NCBI GenBank assembly: GCA_965153355.1
Contig: OZ231126.1
Coordinates: forward strand, 72,788,001 to 72,852,000
Source: Flaccisagitta enflata
Lineage: Eukaryota; Chaetognatha; Sagittoidea; Aphragmophora
DNA length: 64,000 nucleotides
Direction of reading: 5' to 3'
Shown here: positions 20,004-31,970 of the stretch, piece after piece
How the letters are laid out: each line of letters opens with the position of its first letter
Numbering within the stretch: the first letter of the stretch is position 1
Translations under genes and position numbers: made by a program
The notes under the pieces: model-generated
Databases searched by the model: none
Seen by the model: the letters and a program-made list of their open reading frames with translations, nothing else
What the model was told of the DNA's origin: nothing

Positions 20004-20423
20004 CTCACTCTCTCTTTTTGGGCAGCGGCCCCGATGGAGTCGATGACCTATGCTTTCACACATATGGGGAATTTTCTCCTTCTCCTTCTTTGTCCCCCCC
20101 ACTCGAATCCTTGCAATGAAGCCCAAATCACAGCCCCGAGGTCCAAATCCTAGCATCAAGGCCCAAATCAGTGTCCCGCAGAGGCCTATACAACCTGAAT
20201 AATTCATAGGGGCCCGGGCCTCAGGGGGGCCCGGAGGGCCCCTAAAATGTCATAAAAAAGAAAAAAAAAAAAAAGAAAAAGAAAAGGAAAGAGAAAGAAA
20301 AGAGAGAGAAAAGAAAAAAACCTAGGGCCTGATCTAAACCAATGTCCCTGAAGGAATGGTGTGCAAAACCGGGCCCTTAGCTGATAACTTAAATTTTGCG
20401 AAACTTTGTGCTGTTATATTTTT

Positions 20424-20588
20424 AGTCGCGGACACGCGACTCTACACCTTGCCGTGTCGGTCGGTAGGTCGGTCGGTAGGTTGGTCCGTCCGTCTGTCCG
20501 TCACATTTTTGAATTCCGAGCGGTTTTTGCATTTTTGCTCCTGCCCAACCGTCCGCGACTGGATTGCCGTGTATCCGGCCTTATTTTC
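20424..20588 (+). mobile_element. H1 element e (complete)
   Basis: GTCGCGGACACGCGAC hairpin at 20425-20440, TCTACACC, (GGTC/GGTA)n, CTCCTGCCCAACC, then GTCCGCGACT (the inverted start) and a GCCG-TGTATC-CGGC hairpin followed by CTTATT. Confidence 0.75.
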
Positions 20589-20591
20589 ATT

Positions 20592-21260
20592 TTCATTACA
20601 GATCAAAGCACTTAACCATGCCAAAGAAAAAAATTGCACACTTACCTTTAAACACACGCCCCATCGCTCTCTGTATAGTAAACTATAAAAAATCAGTGAC
20701 CGTTAGAATTCTTTAAATCTAGACCAAGCAGAATGTTGTAGCTTTTTCTGTTTTGAAATTACAACTAAATGAAGTTAATAACTCCACTTCACTCAAAACC
20801 AATCAATCAATCATAAGAAATTTCCTCTTTTTCATATGTATCAATGTAAATACTGACCTAAACTCAAAAAAATTCATGAGTAAAAAAAGAATTAGAAAAT
20901 TTTCTTCAAAATGGCGCCAAGCAGAAATTTGTAACTTAATCCGTTTAGAAGTTATGATTATATGAAAGTGAATGGTACAGTTCAAGGGGATGTGTGAAAA
21001 CGCTCTTTCTGGCAGTAAGCAGAATTGACATTTTTACTTCATATCATTGTAGTTTCTTAAGTTTTTAAGCTACAACGCTCTGACACCACTCAATTGATAG
21101 ATTTTTTGAAGCTCTTTAAAATGCTCACTGATTTTTTATAGTTTCACCTCTTATGACAAACCAAGAGTCGTCAAAAAGTTGTGCAATTTCTTTTTTGGCA
21201 TGGTTAGTTCAACACTTGTTTGGATTTTCTTCTCCAGATTGAGTGTATAAAGACTGAAAA
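20592..21260. repeat. Fold-back of about 670 bp
   Basis: CATGCCAAAGAAAAAAATTG and ACTATAAAAAATCAGTGAC on the left recur inverted at about 21190-21205 and 21129-21147. The arms are imperfect (20592-20760 and 21055-21240) around a non-repeated centre. It adjoins the 3' end of H1 element e. Confidence 0.7.
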
Positions 21261-22064
21261 ATAATCTATACAAAAACCATGTTCTACCATTTGCGCTGGC
21301 AGTCGCGCCAAAGCGGGGGGGTCCCGAATTTTTGGATTGTATAGGGGCCCAAAATTCCTCTGTGGGCACCTGGCCCAAATCATATTCTAAAGGCCAAAAT
21401 CTCATCCTAGAGGCCCAAATCCCAGCCTCAAGGCTCAAATCCCTGCCCCAAGGCCTAAATCCCAGCCCCAAGGCCTAACTCCCAGCCCAAAGGCCAAAAT
21501 CCCAATCACTTTGGGGTTGCTGCCCTGCTCCTTCCCTCAACTTTGATCACAATCGACTTGGGCAGGGCACGGGAGCCGCTGACCATCTGACGCTTTTGCG
21601 ACTATTGTAAGTTTTGTAACTGCTCTGCCGTTCATATTTAGTTTGATGCGGTTAACTTGTGATATGATTATATGGTATGGAATAACAATCATGTAAATCA
21701 TCTTGGATTGATTTAAGTCACGCCAGTTGTCTCATAATGAGTATCTATTTTCTTATGATCTCCTTTCTTTTCTATCCAACATCAAGTATTATACTATATA
21801 TCTGAGATCTGAGATAGCTAGCGCCACATTGGTAGCCGGCTGGCAGTTCGGCGCGTTAAGGGGAAAGAGAGGGGCAAGGAAAAGATTAGAAATGGAGAAA
21901 GTCGCAAAGACATTCTCTCAAATGTGTAATGGTTTCGGTTTTATGATAAGAATAAAGATAGCCACGTTAAATTCGTGTTTGGCAATTTGGATCGGGGGTA
22001 TTTTTTTTTCCTGATATAAAATGTGAAAACTGAAGATGAACAGTCGGACTTAAAAATCGATACA

Positions 22065-22500
22065 GTGCGATGGGAGCAAAGAAGACCTAGACTGGAGGAT
22101 AGATTTTGAGTATCTTAATTTTATTTGATTTATAAAAGAATAAGGATCTATGTTAATTAAAGGTTGTTTTACTGCTTGAATATACTTGCTTCTTTAATCT
22201 TTCAACTTGTGACTTGACTTCATCAGAACTTCATTTTTCAATGTTTTAACCTAGCTCATCAGGAGGATGTTCACGAGTATTGCTTTAGCATTGCTTAGCA
22301 AGTCTTGAGCAATGCTTGAGCATGCTTGAGCAATGCTTGAGCAATGCTTAAGTGTTGCTAAGCAATGCTTAAGCAATGACCGTGAACACCCTCCAGATCG
22401 GGCAAACAATTTTACATAACTTTGAAGAAAAAATCAGCTGAATTGGACCATTTTTACAGTTTTTTTTGACTGTTTTAAATTTTGCCCAGATATCCATTTA
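22065..22500 (+). repeat. Dispersed repeat, interrupted by MITE copy 3
   Basis: From GGGAGCAAAGAAGACCTAGA through CTTGTGACTTGACTTCATCA to AATCAGCTGAATTGG, it matches 25735-25970 in inverted orientation. The partner lacks the MITE and reads CCATCAGATTCGG at the insertion point. Confidence 0.75.
22262..22394 (+). mobile_element. 133-bp MITE, copy 3
   Basis: Same orientation as copy 2 and nearly identical to it. The flanks CATCA and AGATC, compared with the uninterrupted relative at about 25805 (CATCAGAT), imply at most a single-base (A) duplication. Confidence 0.9.
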
Positions 22501-22513
22501 TATACATTTTTTC

Positions 22514-22974
22514 AGTCGCGTGAACGCGACTCTAGAAGCCGCTATGTTGGTTGGTTGGTTGGTCTGTCTGTCGGTTGGTCAGTCTGTCACATTTTTGAAA
22601 TATAGGCTTTATAGTCGTTTTAAAGGTTATTATAGGTTATTAAAGGTAATTATAGGTAATTTTTGGTAATTATAGGTAATTTTAGGTAATCATATAAGTC
22701 AGAAAAGTTGTCTGAGACTATATATTGAGGTAATTTTAGGAAACATAGGAAATAATGGGTAATCATAGGTGATTATAGATGATTATTGGTAATCTAATGT
22801 AATTGTAGGTAGTTATAGGTATTTGCAGGTAGTTATAGATAACTATGGGTAATTATAGGAAGATGTAGGTACTTACAGTTATCTCCTTTACTTTTACTAC
22901 CTTAATTACCTTAGTTACCTTTAATACCTTTATTACCCTTATTACCACGCGACTAAGGTTTGTTGACCTTGTTT
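22514..22974 (+). mobile_element. H1 element f (complete, array inside)
   Basis: GTCGCGTGAACGCGAC at 22515-22530, TCTAGAAGCC and (GGTT/GGTC)n, then an array of GGTAATTATA-type units (22620-22880) and an opposed ATTACCTTA array (22885-22948). Next comes the inverted start CACGCGACT, a hairpin AAGGTTTGTTGACCTT, and GTTTTT. Confidence 0.78.
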
Positions 22975-23159
22975 TTAAGAATGTTACTTTTTTGGCAAGC
23001 TCTCAATGTTTGGGAAAAAAATCGAAAAACGTTTTTCGATTTTTTGAGTTCCGGGTTAGGAATTAATGTTTCCCTTTTTCGCTTGGGACAATTTGAGGAA
23101 GTTGGGTCAGAACTAGGCTCGCCTGAGGCTGGGGTTGAAATTGGTACAGGGTGAAAGAG

Positions 23160-24124
23160 TTAAGATGGAAGTTCCGACGTTGAGTCTGAGGTTCAATAAT
23201 CACCAGCAGAGGTTCCCTCAGAGAGACTCTGGTCAAACCCAAGGACAAACTAGACAAAGAAGACAAAATTGGCCTCGTCTACCATCAACCCTGTGCCGGT
23301 ATTGACCATCAACCATGCCCAGGTGTATATATCGGCGAGACCGAAAGGACTGCAGCTGCCCGTTTTCAAGAGCACACGTCCACTGCGACCAATGCCCTTG
23401 GCAAATATAAGTCGGCAATGCTACAGCACGCCCGCGACCACGGCCACCACTTTCGCAAAGAAGACATTACCGTTCTCTCCTACGAAAGTGATTGGGTTAA
23501 AAGAGGCATTAAGGAAGCTCTCTTCATTAGAGCTCTTAATCCCTCAATCAACATCGATCCTGGTCGTCACCATATGTCCTCCCACTTTGACTCTATTCTC
23601 GCCTCTCACATATCGGCTCCTCCTCCTCCTCCTCCTCATAATCCTGAGTTTGAAACTCCCATCAATACGGCACCTCGGCGCCAGGGCAGACCACGCAGGG
23701 AACCTTCCACCCCTAACCCAGCCTCTTCCCAAAACGCCAGCCAACGGAGCCAACCAGGGATTGAGCAGCAGCAGCCGCAGCAGCCGCAGGAATCGCAGCA
23801 ACGTCCTCTTCCTCAAAGGCAATCACAGCGGATTCGGGATCGTCTCCATCAATCCCAGCAAAGCCAATGACAATTAATTGCCCCTCACGGGGGCACCCTG
23901 AGTAGTCTTTCTACTCAGTCTCTCTCTCTTCTGGCTTTAGCCAATTCTCAATTGTCTCTCTCTCTCTCTACCATATGTCACCATATGTCTATTTCCTTCT
24001 TCTCCTCTCATTATTTGTCTCATTTTTTCTTTTCCTACCACCTGATGAAGAGCAGTGATCTGTTCGAAAATTCGTGGATTAATTTTCGCTTGTTGTTTCA
24101 CAATGTCTAATACAATTATTGTAT
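23160..24124 (+). mobile_element. Penelope-like element 3' fragment with GIY-YIG endonuclease, 13-bp TSD
   Basis: A 5'-truncated insertion flanked by CAGGGTGAAAGAG at 23147-23159 and 24125-24137. It carries the C-terminal PLE coding region (separate entry) and a 3' tail containing CCTGATGAAGAGCAG and GTTCGAAAATTCGTGG, a pattern familiar from PLE 3' ends. Truncation and a TSD of this size fit target-primed insertion. Confidence 0.85.
23178..23870 (+). pseudogene. PLE C-terminal domain: GIY-YIG endonuclease (5'-truncated)
   Basis: The open frame (no ATG needed, as it is truncated) passes LVKPKDKL, then GLVYHQPC, GVYIGETERTAAARFQEH, HARDHGHHFRKEDITVL and IKEALFIRALNPSINIDPG, to a proline- and glutamine-rich tail ending at TGA 23868-23870. 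GLVY..VYIGET is the GIY-YIG pair, R (AARF) is the catalytic-helix arginine, and the E of IKEA is the metal ligand. The reverse transcriptase and the zinc linker upstream of RGSLRETLV are missing. Key nuclease residues are intact, which suggests recent arrival. Confidence 0.85.
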
Positions 24125-24309
24125 CAGGGTGAAAGAGGGCACTTTTTTACACCTTCTGGAAAAAAGCAGGGCACTGTGGGACCAATACTTAAGGCGCTAT
24201 GAATTTATTAATCTTTTTTTATTTTCTCACATTTTCGCACATTTTTCAAAGATCTATATTTTGCATTGATCTCAATATTTGGCCCTAAGTAACAACAAAA
24301 ATGAATTCA

Positions 24310-24900
24310 GCAGAGGGCATAGGAGGGAGGGTGAGGGAGGGAGGGATGAGAGAGCGCAGGAGGAGAGGGAGGGAGAGGGGAGGGAAGGAGGAGAGGGAGG
24401 GAGGGAGAGGGAGGGAAGGAGGAAGAGGGAGGGATGGAGGGAGAGGGAGTGAGGGAGAGGGAGAGAGGGAGGGAGGAAGAGGGAGGGAAAGAGGGAGGGA
24501 AGGGAGGAGTGGGGAGAGGAGGGAGGGAGGGAGAAGAAGGGAGGGATGGAGGGAGAGGGAAGGAGGGAGCGAGAGGGACGGAGAAAGAGGGAGGGAAGAG
24601 GAAGGAAGGGAGGGAGAGGGGAGGAGAGGAGGGAGGGAAAGAGGAGGAAGGGAGGAGGAGGGAGAGGGAGAGAGGGATGGAGAGGGAGGGAGAGAGGGAG
24701 GGAGGGAGGAAGAAGAGTGAGAGGGGACGGAGGGAGAAAGAAAGGTAGAGAGGGGAGAGAGGAGAGGAGGAAGAGGGAGGAAGAGGGAAAGGAGAGAGAG
24801 GGAGAGGGAGAGGGGGAGGGAGAGGGAGCGGGAGGGAGGGGGGAGGAAGAGAGGGAGGGAGGGAGGGACGGACAGACGGACGGAAGGAGAGAGGGAGGGA
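24310..24900. repeat. (GGGA)n polypurine tract, about 590 bp
   Basis: An imperfect GGGA/GAGG array that is almost pure purine on this strand. It could form triplex (H-DNA). The Pro/Ser and Arg/Gly/Glu frames here are artefacts of composition. Confidence 0.95.
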
Positions 24901-24920
24901 GTTGCTGGTTACAACTTTTT

Positions 24921-25015
24921 GGGCAGCGGCCCCAAAGGGGATGATATCCTGTAGAACACAGGGGACTTTTGTTGGTTCATTTATCGTTTGTTTGTCCCCC
25001 CCCCCCCAAACCATC
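24921..25015 (+). mobile_element. H2 element, 5' end only (ATCCTGTAGAACACAGGG subfamily)
   Basis: After TTTTT: GGGCAGCGGCCCCAAAGGGG, then ATCCTGTAGAACACAGGGGA, a (GTTT/GTTC)n run and a C run. The rest is missing. The same subfamily is complete at 51749. Confidence 0.6.
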
Positions 25016-25092
25016 ACCTACAGAGACAAGGTTTGCAATATCAACCTTTTTTTTCTTACTAAAGAGCACAACTAACGCCCTTTGCATTCACT

Positions 25093-25099
<7 letters not shown>

Positions 25100-25157
<58 letters not shown>

Positions 25158-25254
25158 TGACAGAGAGTGACAGCCACAGAGAGAGAGAGACAGCGACAGA
25201 GACACAGCAAAACAGACACAAACAACACACATATGCACACACGCACACGCACAT

Positions 25255-25298
<44 letters not shown>
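25100..25298. repeat. (AG)n-(ACAG)n-(CA)n compound microsatellite
   Basis: AG to 25140, CAGA and GACA variants to 25200, then CA dinucleotides 25225-25297. Confidence 0.95.
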
Positions 25299-25300
<2 letters not shown>

Positions 25301-25307
25301 CAGCCCT

Positions 25308-25352
25308 TATGATTTTTTTCCGGTCGGCGAGAGCCGCCTTTACTGGTATTAA
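25308..25352 (-). mobile_element. Fragment of a second hAT-like family
   Basis: TTCCGGTCGGCGAGAGCC, then GCCTTTACTGGTAT, matches in inverted orientation the 51107 copy, which carries a CAGGGGTGTATACCAGTAAA terminus. The terminus itself is missing here. Confidence 0.45.
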
Positions 25353-25639
25353 ATTTTTGACAGTTTCAAGGCTTGAACGTTCTAAAATTGTTCTTGATTT
25401 GAACACAGTTTTTAACTTTGAATCAAGAATGTTCTTGATTGGTTTGTGTGTTTGTGAAAATAGAATAAGACATGCTATAAAGATAAAAAAAATTTACATA
25501 ATAAATCCAGGTTAATTATTTTCAATTACAAAAAAAACTTTCCAATATCTTTAAAATGTTCTTAAATTTGTGTAATTTTCTGTCCAATGTTCTTAAATTT
25601 TAGAACAAATAAAGTTTTCCAATGTTCTTAGCATGTTAT

Positions 25640-25970
25640 TAAATTTTTGATGATTTCAAGCCTAACGTTCTTATAAACTTGGTTCTTATAAAAAAAAATG
25701 TAATCATTCAGTTTGAAAAAGAGTTGTAAAACCTCTAAAAATAATCCGTTTGAGCTGATTTTTTTTTTAAAACAGTATAGAATTTTTAGCCGAATCTGAT
25801 GGGCTAGGTTAGAACCTTGAAAATGACGATCTGATGAAGTCAAGTCACAAGTTAATGTATTCAAGCAATAAAGCAACCTTTAATTAGCATAGATCTCAAT
25901 CTTTTTATATATCAAATGAAATTAAGATACCTAAAATCTATCCTCTAGTCTAGGTTGTCTTTGCTCCCAC
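25640..25970 (-). repeat. Inverted partner of the 22065 repeat (empty site for the MITE)
   Basis: Its reverse complement reads GGGAGCAAAGACAACCTAGA, CTTGTGACTTGACTTCATCA, CCCATCAGATTCGG. It lacks the 133-bp MITE and so gives the pre-insertion sequence. Confidence 0.75.
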
Positions 25971-26054
25971 CATGCTGCACGCACACAGCAAACAGTTGCA
26001 CGCGCGCGTGTACGCACCTTCGCTTTACCACTCCGTCCAATCCCTCATATTGAT

Positions 26055-26301
26055 GTCTTCTTTGTCTTTGTCTTTGTCTTTTTCTTTTTCAATTTCTTTT
26101 TCTTTTTCTTTTTCTTTTTCTTTTTCGTTTTCTTTTTCTTTTTCTTTTTCTTTTTCTTTTTCTTTTTCTTGGTCTTTTTCCTTTTCTTGGTCTTTGTCTT
26201 TGTCTTTTTTTTTTCAATTTCTTCTTTTTTTCTTTTTCTTTATTTTTTTCTTTTTCTTTTACTTTTTCTTCTTTTTCTTCTTTTTCTTTTTTTTCCTTTT
26301 T
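26055..26301. repeat. (TTTTTC)n array, left of an H2 insertion
   Basis: Hexanucleotide CTTTTT with variants. The same array resumes at 26795. Confidence 0.92.
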
Positions 26302-26794
26302 GGGCAGCGGCCCCAAAGGGCCGATGTCCTGTAGGACACAGGGGTGAATTTCCGTCCGTACGTCCGTCCGTCCGTCCGTACGTACGTCCCCCCCCAATCC
26401 TGCAAATTCTCATTGGATAACATGGGAAATTGTCAAAATGCACACTTCCCATTGAATAACATGGAAAATTTACAAATAAGCAAAAAAATGCATGTTTCCC
26501 ATTGAATAACATGGAAAATTGATGAAAACTAAGAAAAATGTAAAATTCCCATTGAATAACATGGCAAATTGACAAGAAATGGAAAAAAATGCAACATTCC
26601 CATTGAATATCATGGAAAATTGCTACTAAGGCCTCAAATATGCCCTCTCAGGACGTATGGAAATTCACCCCTGTGTCCTACAGGACATCGGCCCTTTGGG
26701 GCCGCTGCCCTGCTCTCACTCCACTTCTTTAGCTAATCACTCCAAGCAGGGCATCGGGTACCGCTGACCATGTGCGATCCTTGGATGACTTGTT
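26302..26794 (+). mobile_element. H2 element, complete, inside (TTTTTC)n
   Basis: Start GGGCAGCGGCCCCAAAGGGC, then GATGTCCTGTAGGACACAGG and a (GTCC/GTAC)n run. The core is five units of about 60 bp with TTCCCATTGAATAACATGG. The first 50 bp recur inverted at 26650-26710. The tail has GGGTACCGCTGACCATG and ATCC-TT-GGAT then GACTTGTT. The host repeat is uninterrupted on both sides. Confidence 0.85.
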
Positions 26795-27365
26795 TCTTTT
26801 TCTTTTTCTTTTTCTTTTTCTTTTTCTTTTTCTTTTTTTTTTCTTTTTTTTTCTTCTTCTTCTTCATTTTCTTTTTCTTTTTCTTTTACTCCTTCAGTTC
26901 TTCTTCTTCTTCTTCTTTTTCTTTTTCTTTTTCTTTTTCTTTTTCTTTTTCTTTTTCTTTTTCTTTTTCTTTTTCTTCTTCTTCTTCTTCTTCTTTTTCT
27001 TTCTCTTCTTATTCGTAATCTTCTTAATTTTCTTCTTTTCCCCTTTTTCTTTTTCTTTTTCTTTTTCTTTTTCTTTTTCTTTTTCTTTTTCTTTTTCTTT
27101 CTCTTTTTCTTTTTTTTCCTTTCCTTTTTCATTTCCTTTCCCTTTCCTTTTTCAGTTTCTATTTTTTCCTCTTCTTCCTCTTCTCCTTCTTCTTCTTCTT
27201 CTTCTTCTTCTTCTTCTTCTTCTTCTTCTTCTTCTTCTTCTTCTTCTTCTTCTTCTTCTTCTTCTTCTTCTTCTTCTTCTTCTTCTTCTTCTTCTTCTTC
27301 TTCTTCTTCTTCTTCTTCTTCTTCTTTTTCTTTTTCTTTTTCTTTTTCTTCTTCTTCTTCTTCTC
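26795..27365. repeat. (TTTTTC)n then (TTC)n array
   Basis: Continuation of the left array, turning into nearly pure TTC at 27195-27325. It is followed by (TCTTCG)n at 27390-27515. Confidence 0.95.
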
Positions 27366-27720
27366 TTTCTTTTCCTGCTTTTCCCCTTCGCCTTCGTCTT
27401 CGTCTTCGTCTTCGTCTTCGTCTTCGTCTTCGTTTTCGTCTTCGTCTTCGTCTTCGTCTTCGTCTTCATCTCCGTCCTTGTCTTCGTCTTCTTTTTCGTC
27501 TTCGACTTCATCTTCGTCCTCGTTGCCCGATTTCCTCTCCCGGGAAACATAGATGAATCGTGAAGAAGCGTTGGAACCTCCCAAAAATGCGATCAGCCGC
27601 AGTCTGCTCCATCGTCGTCGTTGTCGTCGTCGTCGTCATCGTCGTCGTTGTCATCGTCATCGTCGTCGTTGTCATCGTCGTCGTTGTTATCGTAGTCGTT
27701 GTCATCGTCCTCAAAGCGAT
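27366..27720. repeat. (TCTTCG)n and (GTCGTC)n repeats around a short unique patch
   Basis: A unique patch at 27525-27615 (CCTCTCCCGGGAAACATAG onward) lies between hexanucleotide arrays. It has an open frame on both strands but no recognisable exon. Confidence 0.7.
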
Positions 27721-28930
<1,210 letters not shown>

Positions 28931-29312
28931 ATCATCATCATGATGGTCGTTGACTTCATCATTACCATCATGATCATGATCATGATCATCATCGCATTCG
29001 TCGTCGTCGACGTCGTCGCCTTCGTCGTCGTTGCCATCTCATGATCCCGCCGCACAAGACGATTTTGCTTGTCCTTCGATGCGCAGCCCCGAAAACTGCC
29101 CTGACGACGACTCAGGGGGCCTTCGTCTATCGATGCCGAGAAAACCATCGCCGACTGTCGCCGGAAGCCGCCGGAAACCGCCGAGAGCCGCTAACTTCTG
29201 CCGACAACCGACGGGAAAAGTCGACTTGTGCCGACAGCTTTCGACATCCGCCGACAACCACCGGATAGAAAACGACGCGCCTTTCGAGGGCAGGGGACTC
29301 TCGAAGCGGTAA
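28931..29312. other. GC-rich unique segment, unassigned
   Basis: GC-rich sequence with repeated CCG-CCGACA motifs (29150-29270) and short open frames on both strands. No family was recognised. It could be a repeat of unknown type or a fragment of an exon. Confidence 0.3.
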
Positions 29313-30700
29313 TCAACGAGGAGAGGAGCTGCGAGCTAGCGAGGAGGGTAGGGGGTCAGGCTTAGAGATAAAGAGTGGAGCTAGGGAAGAGGCTATGGGA
29401 TGATGAGCGAGGCTGGGGAGGAGGTTAGGGGTACAGGATAAGAGATGATAAGTGAAGCTGGGCAAGAGTGTAGGGAGATAGGCCATGAGAAGATAAGTGG
29501 AGCTAGAGAAGAGGGTAGGAGGATAGGCTAAGAGATGTTGAGTTGAACTAGGGAGGAGATTAGGGGTACAGGATAAGAGATGATAAGTGGAGCTGGCGGG
29601 AAGGGTTTGGAGATAGGCTTGGAGATGATGAGTGGAGCTGAGCAAGAGGGTAGGGAGATAGGCCATGAGAAGATAAGTGGAGCTAGAGCTTGAGTTGAAC
29701 TAGGGAGGAGATTAGGGGGATAGGCTAAGAGATGATTAATAGAGCTGTGAAGGAGGGTAGGGCCCGGGGGATAGGCCAAGAGGTGATTAGTGGAGCTGGG
29801 GAGGAGGGTAGGGCCCGGGGGATAGGCCAAGAGATGATTAGTGGAGCTGGGGAGGAGGGTAGGGCCAGGGGGATAGGCTAAGAGATGATTAGTGGAGCTG
29901 GGGAGGAGATTAGGGGGATAGGATAAGAGATGATGAGTGGAGCTGGGGAAGAGATTAGGGGGATAGGGTAAGAGATGATTAGTGGAGCTGGGGAGGAGAT
30001 GAGGGGGATAGGATAAGAGATGATGAGTGGAGCTGGGGAGGAGATTAGGGGGATAGGATAAGAGATGATGAGTGGAGCTGGGGAGGAGATTAGGGGGATA
30101 GGCCAAGAGATGATGAGTGGAGCTGGGGAGGAGATTAGGGGGATAGGATAAGAGATGATTAGTGGAGCTGGGGAGGAGATTAGGGGGATAGGCCAAGAGA
30201 TGATGAGTGAAGCTGGGGAGGAGATTAGGGGGATAGGATAAGAGATGATTAGTGGAGCTGGGGAGGAGATTAGGGGGTTAGGATAGGAGGTGATGAGTGG
30301 AGCTGGGGAGGAGATTAGGGGGATAGGCCAAGAGATGATGAGTGAAGCTGGGGAGGAGATTAGGGGGGATAGGATAAGAGATGATGAGTGGAGCTGGGGA
30401 GGAGATTAGGGGGATAGGCCAAGAGATGATGAGTGGAGCTGGGGAGGAGATTAGGGGCATAGGATAAGAGATGATGAGTGGAGCTGGGGAGGAAATTAGG
30501 GGGATAGGATAAGAGATGATGAGTGGAGCTGGGGAGGAGATTAGGGGGATAGGCCAAGAGATGATGAGTGAAGCTGGGGAGGAGATTAGGGGGATAGGAT
30601 AAGAGATGATTAGTGGAGCTGGGGAGGAGATTAGGGGGTTAGGATAGGAGGTGATGAGTGGAGCTCGGGAGGAGATTAGGGGGATAGGCTAAGGCTAATT
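29313..30700 (-). repeat. 45-bp minisatellite, about 30 units
   Basis: The unit contains GGGGGATAGGATAAGAGATG, then ATGAGTGGAGCTGGGGAGGA and GATTA. Because 45 is divisible by 3, minus-strand frames stay open (LLSYPPNLLPSSTHH). Divergence rises toward 29313, while the centre (29880-30660) is homogeneous with higher-order blocks. Confidence 0.93.
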
Positions 30701-31360
30701 ATTCAACCTAATTCAGGCAATCAGTCGATCCGCGTTATTGTGGATTGTAGAAATCGCCCTTATATAAAAAGTATGTAGTATGTGAAATAGAGGGAGACTT
30801 ACTACAAATGGGAAAAAAATTGGGAAGGAAAGAAAATGGCGTTCAAGTTACGGTTTTATGAAGACGGAAGTGGCAGATTAATTAATCATAGAAATGAAGA
30901 CAAATGGTAAAATGGTTTTATGAGGAGATTTCAAGAGAAGGCAAAGTGATTCCATCGGCATTAAAAGTAATCGAGTGGCTAAAATGGTGAGTAAATATCG
31001 ATGAAATCAAAGAAGGAAGAAGTGGTTTGCTGGTCTGGAGAGGCGAAGACAAGGTGAGGGAGACGCGAGGTGGAGAGGGACGCCCAAGGGCAATATGTGA
31101 TCAGCGATACCCGTTGCCCTACTTAGGACGCACTGAAACTTAAGATAAAGGGATTTATTCGTAAACCAATCGCATAAGCATTTATGATTTGGTGACTGTC
31201 TGCTTTATTTTTTTCAAACTTAGTATGTTATATCACATGAGAAAAATGATAAGCTATTGCCTAATAGCAGAATGGGAAAAAAATTAATGAAGGAAATTCG
31301 ACCATGAAGTTATGAGAAGGTGAAGAAATTAGGAACAATCAATTCATTTTCAGCTTAAAC
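30701..31360. other. Mostly unique DNA with an H2 end fragment
   Basis: No gene seen. At 31081-31125, GACGCCCAAGGGCAATATG, then GATCAGCGATACCCGTTGCC, is the reversed H2 terminus of the GCCCTTGGGC-GACCTGTT type. The rest is unassigned. Confidence 0.5.
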
Positions 31361-31495
31361 GGAATTCCAAATTTGCATAGAAAATCAAAATATCCTCGAA
31401 ATAAGAACATAGCGCGCCCAGTAACTGAGTTAAGGATCGCGCTATGTTCTTCTTTTGTTGAGATTTTGATTTTCTACGCAAATTTGGAATTCTGT
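31360..31495. mobile_element. 136-bp palindromic MITE
   Basis: GGAATTCCAAATTTGCATAG on the left is matched by CTACGCAAATTTGGAATTC on the right. The core AACATAGCGCG...CGCGCTATGTT also pairs. No clear duplication flanks it. Confidence 0.8.
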
Positions 31496-31754
31496 GTAGG
31501 TCATGGTACAATAACAAACTGAAATTTTCACTGCATTTTGTCTAGTTTTTCGACCATTAAGTTCATGATTCATGACTTAAACTGGCCTGGATCTTGAACC
31601 AGCTTAATTAGGGCTTGTTTAATGATGTTGGGGGTGGTAGAGAAAAACTACCATTCATGGCAGTCTATGGTACGTCTCAATGTTGTGTCGATGGGGTAGT
31701 GAAGCCGCGGAAATGGTGCATCTCGGTGTTTCGGCGATGGTACTTCGTGGTGAC

Positions 31755-31845
31755 GTTGCGGCGTTTTTGCGGCGTTTTTGCGGCGTTTTTGCGGCGTTTA
31801 TGCGGCGTTTTTGCGGCGTTTTTGCGGCGTTTTTTGCGGCGCCCG
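31755..31845 (+). repeat. 11-bp minisatellite (GCGGCGTTTTT)n
   Basis: About eight units. The surrounding sequence at 31615-31970 is open on the plus strand, but the open frames run through the repeat and I do not recognise them. Confidence 0.85.
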
Positions 31846-31970
31846 CCTCGAAGCTGCTTTTGCGGCAGAGCGTCTCCAGTGCCTTCTACTTGAATGCGGC
31901 GTCAAAGAAGCAAGGGCGTGGAGAAGGAGGGAGAGGAAGAGGAGACAAAGACGAGGAGGAAGAGGAATAG

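Larger units (their letters stand above)
20020..21606 (+). mobile_element. H2 element, interrupted
   Basis: Start TTTTT then GGGCAGCGGCCCCGATGG at 20020, with array to about 20175. The array resumes at about 21370 and ends with TTGGGGTTGCTGCCC, GGGCACGGGAGCCGCTGACC, hairpin CGCTTTTGCG and ACTATTG at 21594-21608. The middle is occupied by an H1 copy and a fold-back. Confidence 0.6.
22980..24300 (+). repeat. R330 dispersed repeat, copy a, split by the Penelope-like fragment
   Basis: The left half (22980-23159) has the AAAATCGAAAAACG hairpin. The right half (24125-24300) has GGCGCTATGAATTTATTAATC and CATTGATCTCAATATTTGG. Both align with R330 copies at 45050 and 62265. Confidence 0.65.

Noticed and set aside
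24310-24900. Replication origin or matrix-attachment site in the polypurine tract
   Set aside because: Composition alone does not support it, and no other element of such a site could be identified.
24307-25017. Proline/serine-rich secreted-type ORF on the minus strand
   Set aside because: It is composed entirely of a GGGA polypurine tract, with a compositional open frame on both strands.
29528-30557. Repeat protein LLSYPPNLLPSSTHH on the minus strand
   Set aside because: The 45-bp period is divisible by 3, so the frame stays open automatically. There is no start, signal or non-repeat domain.
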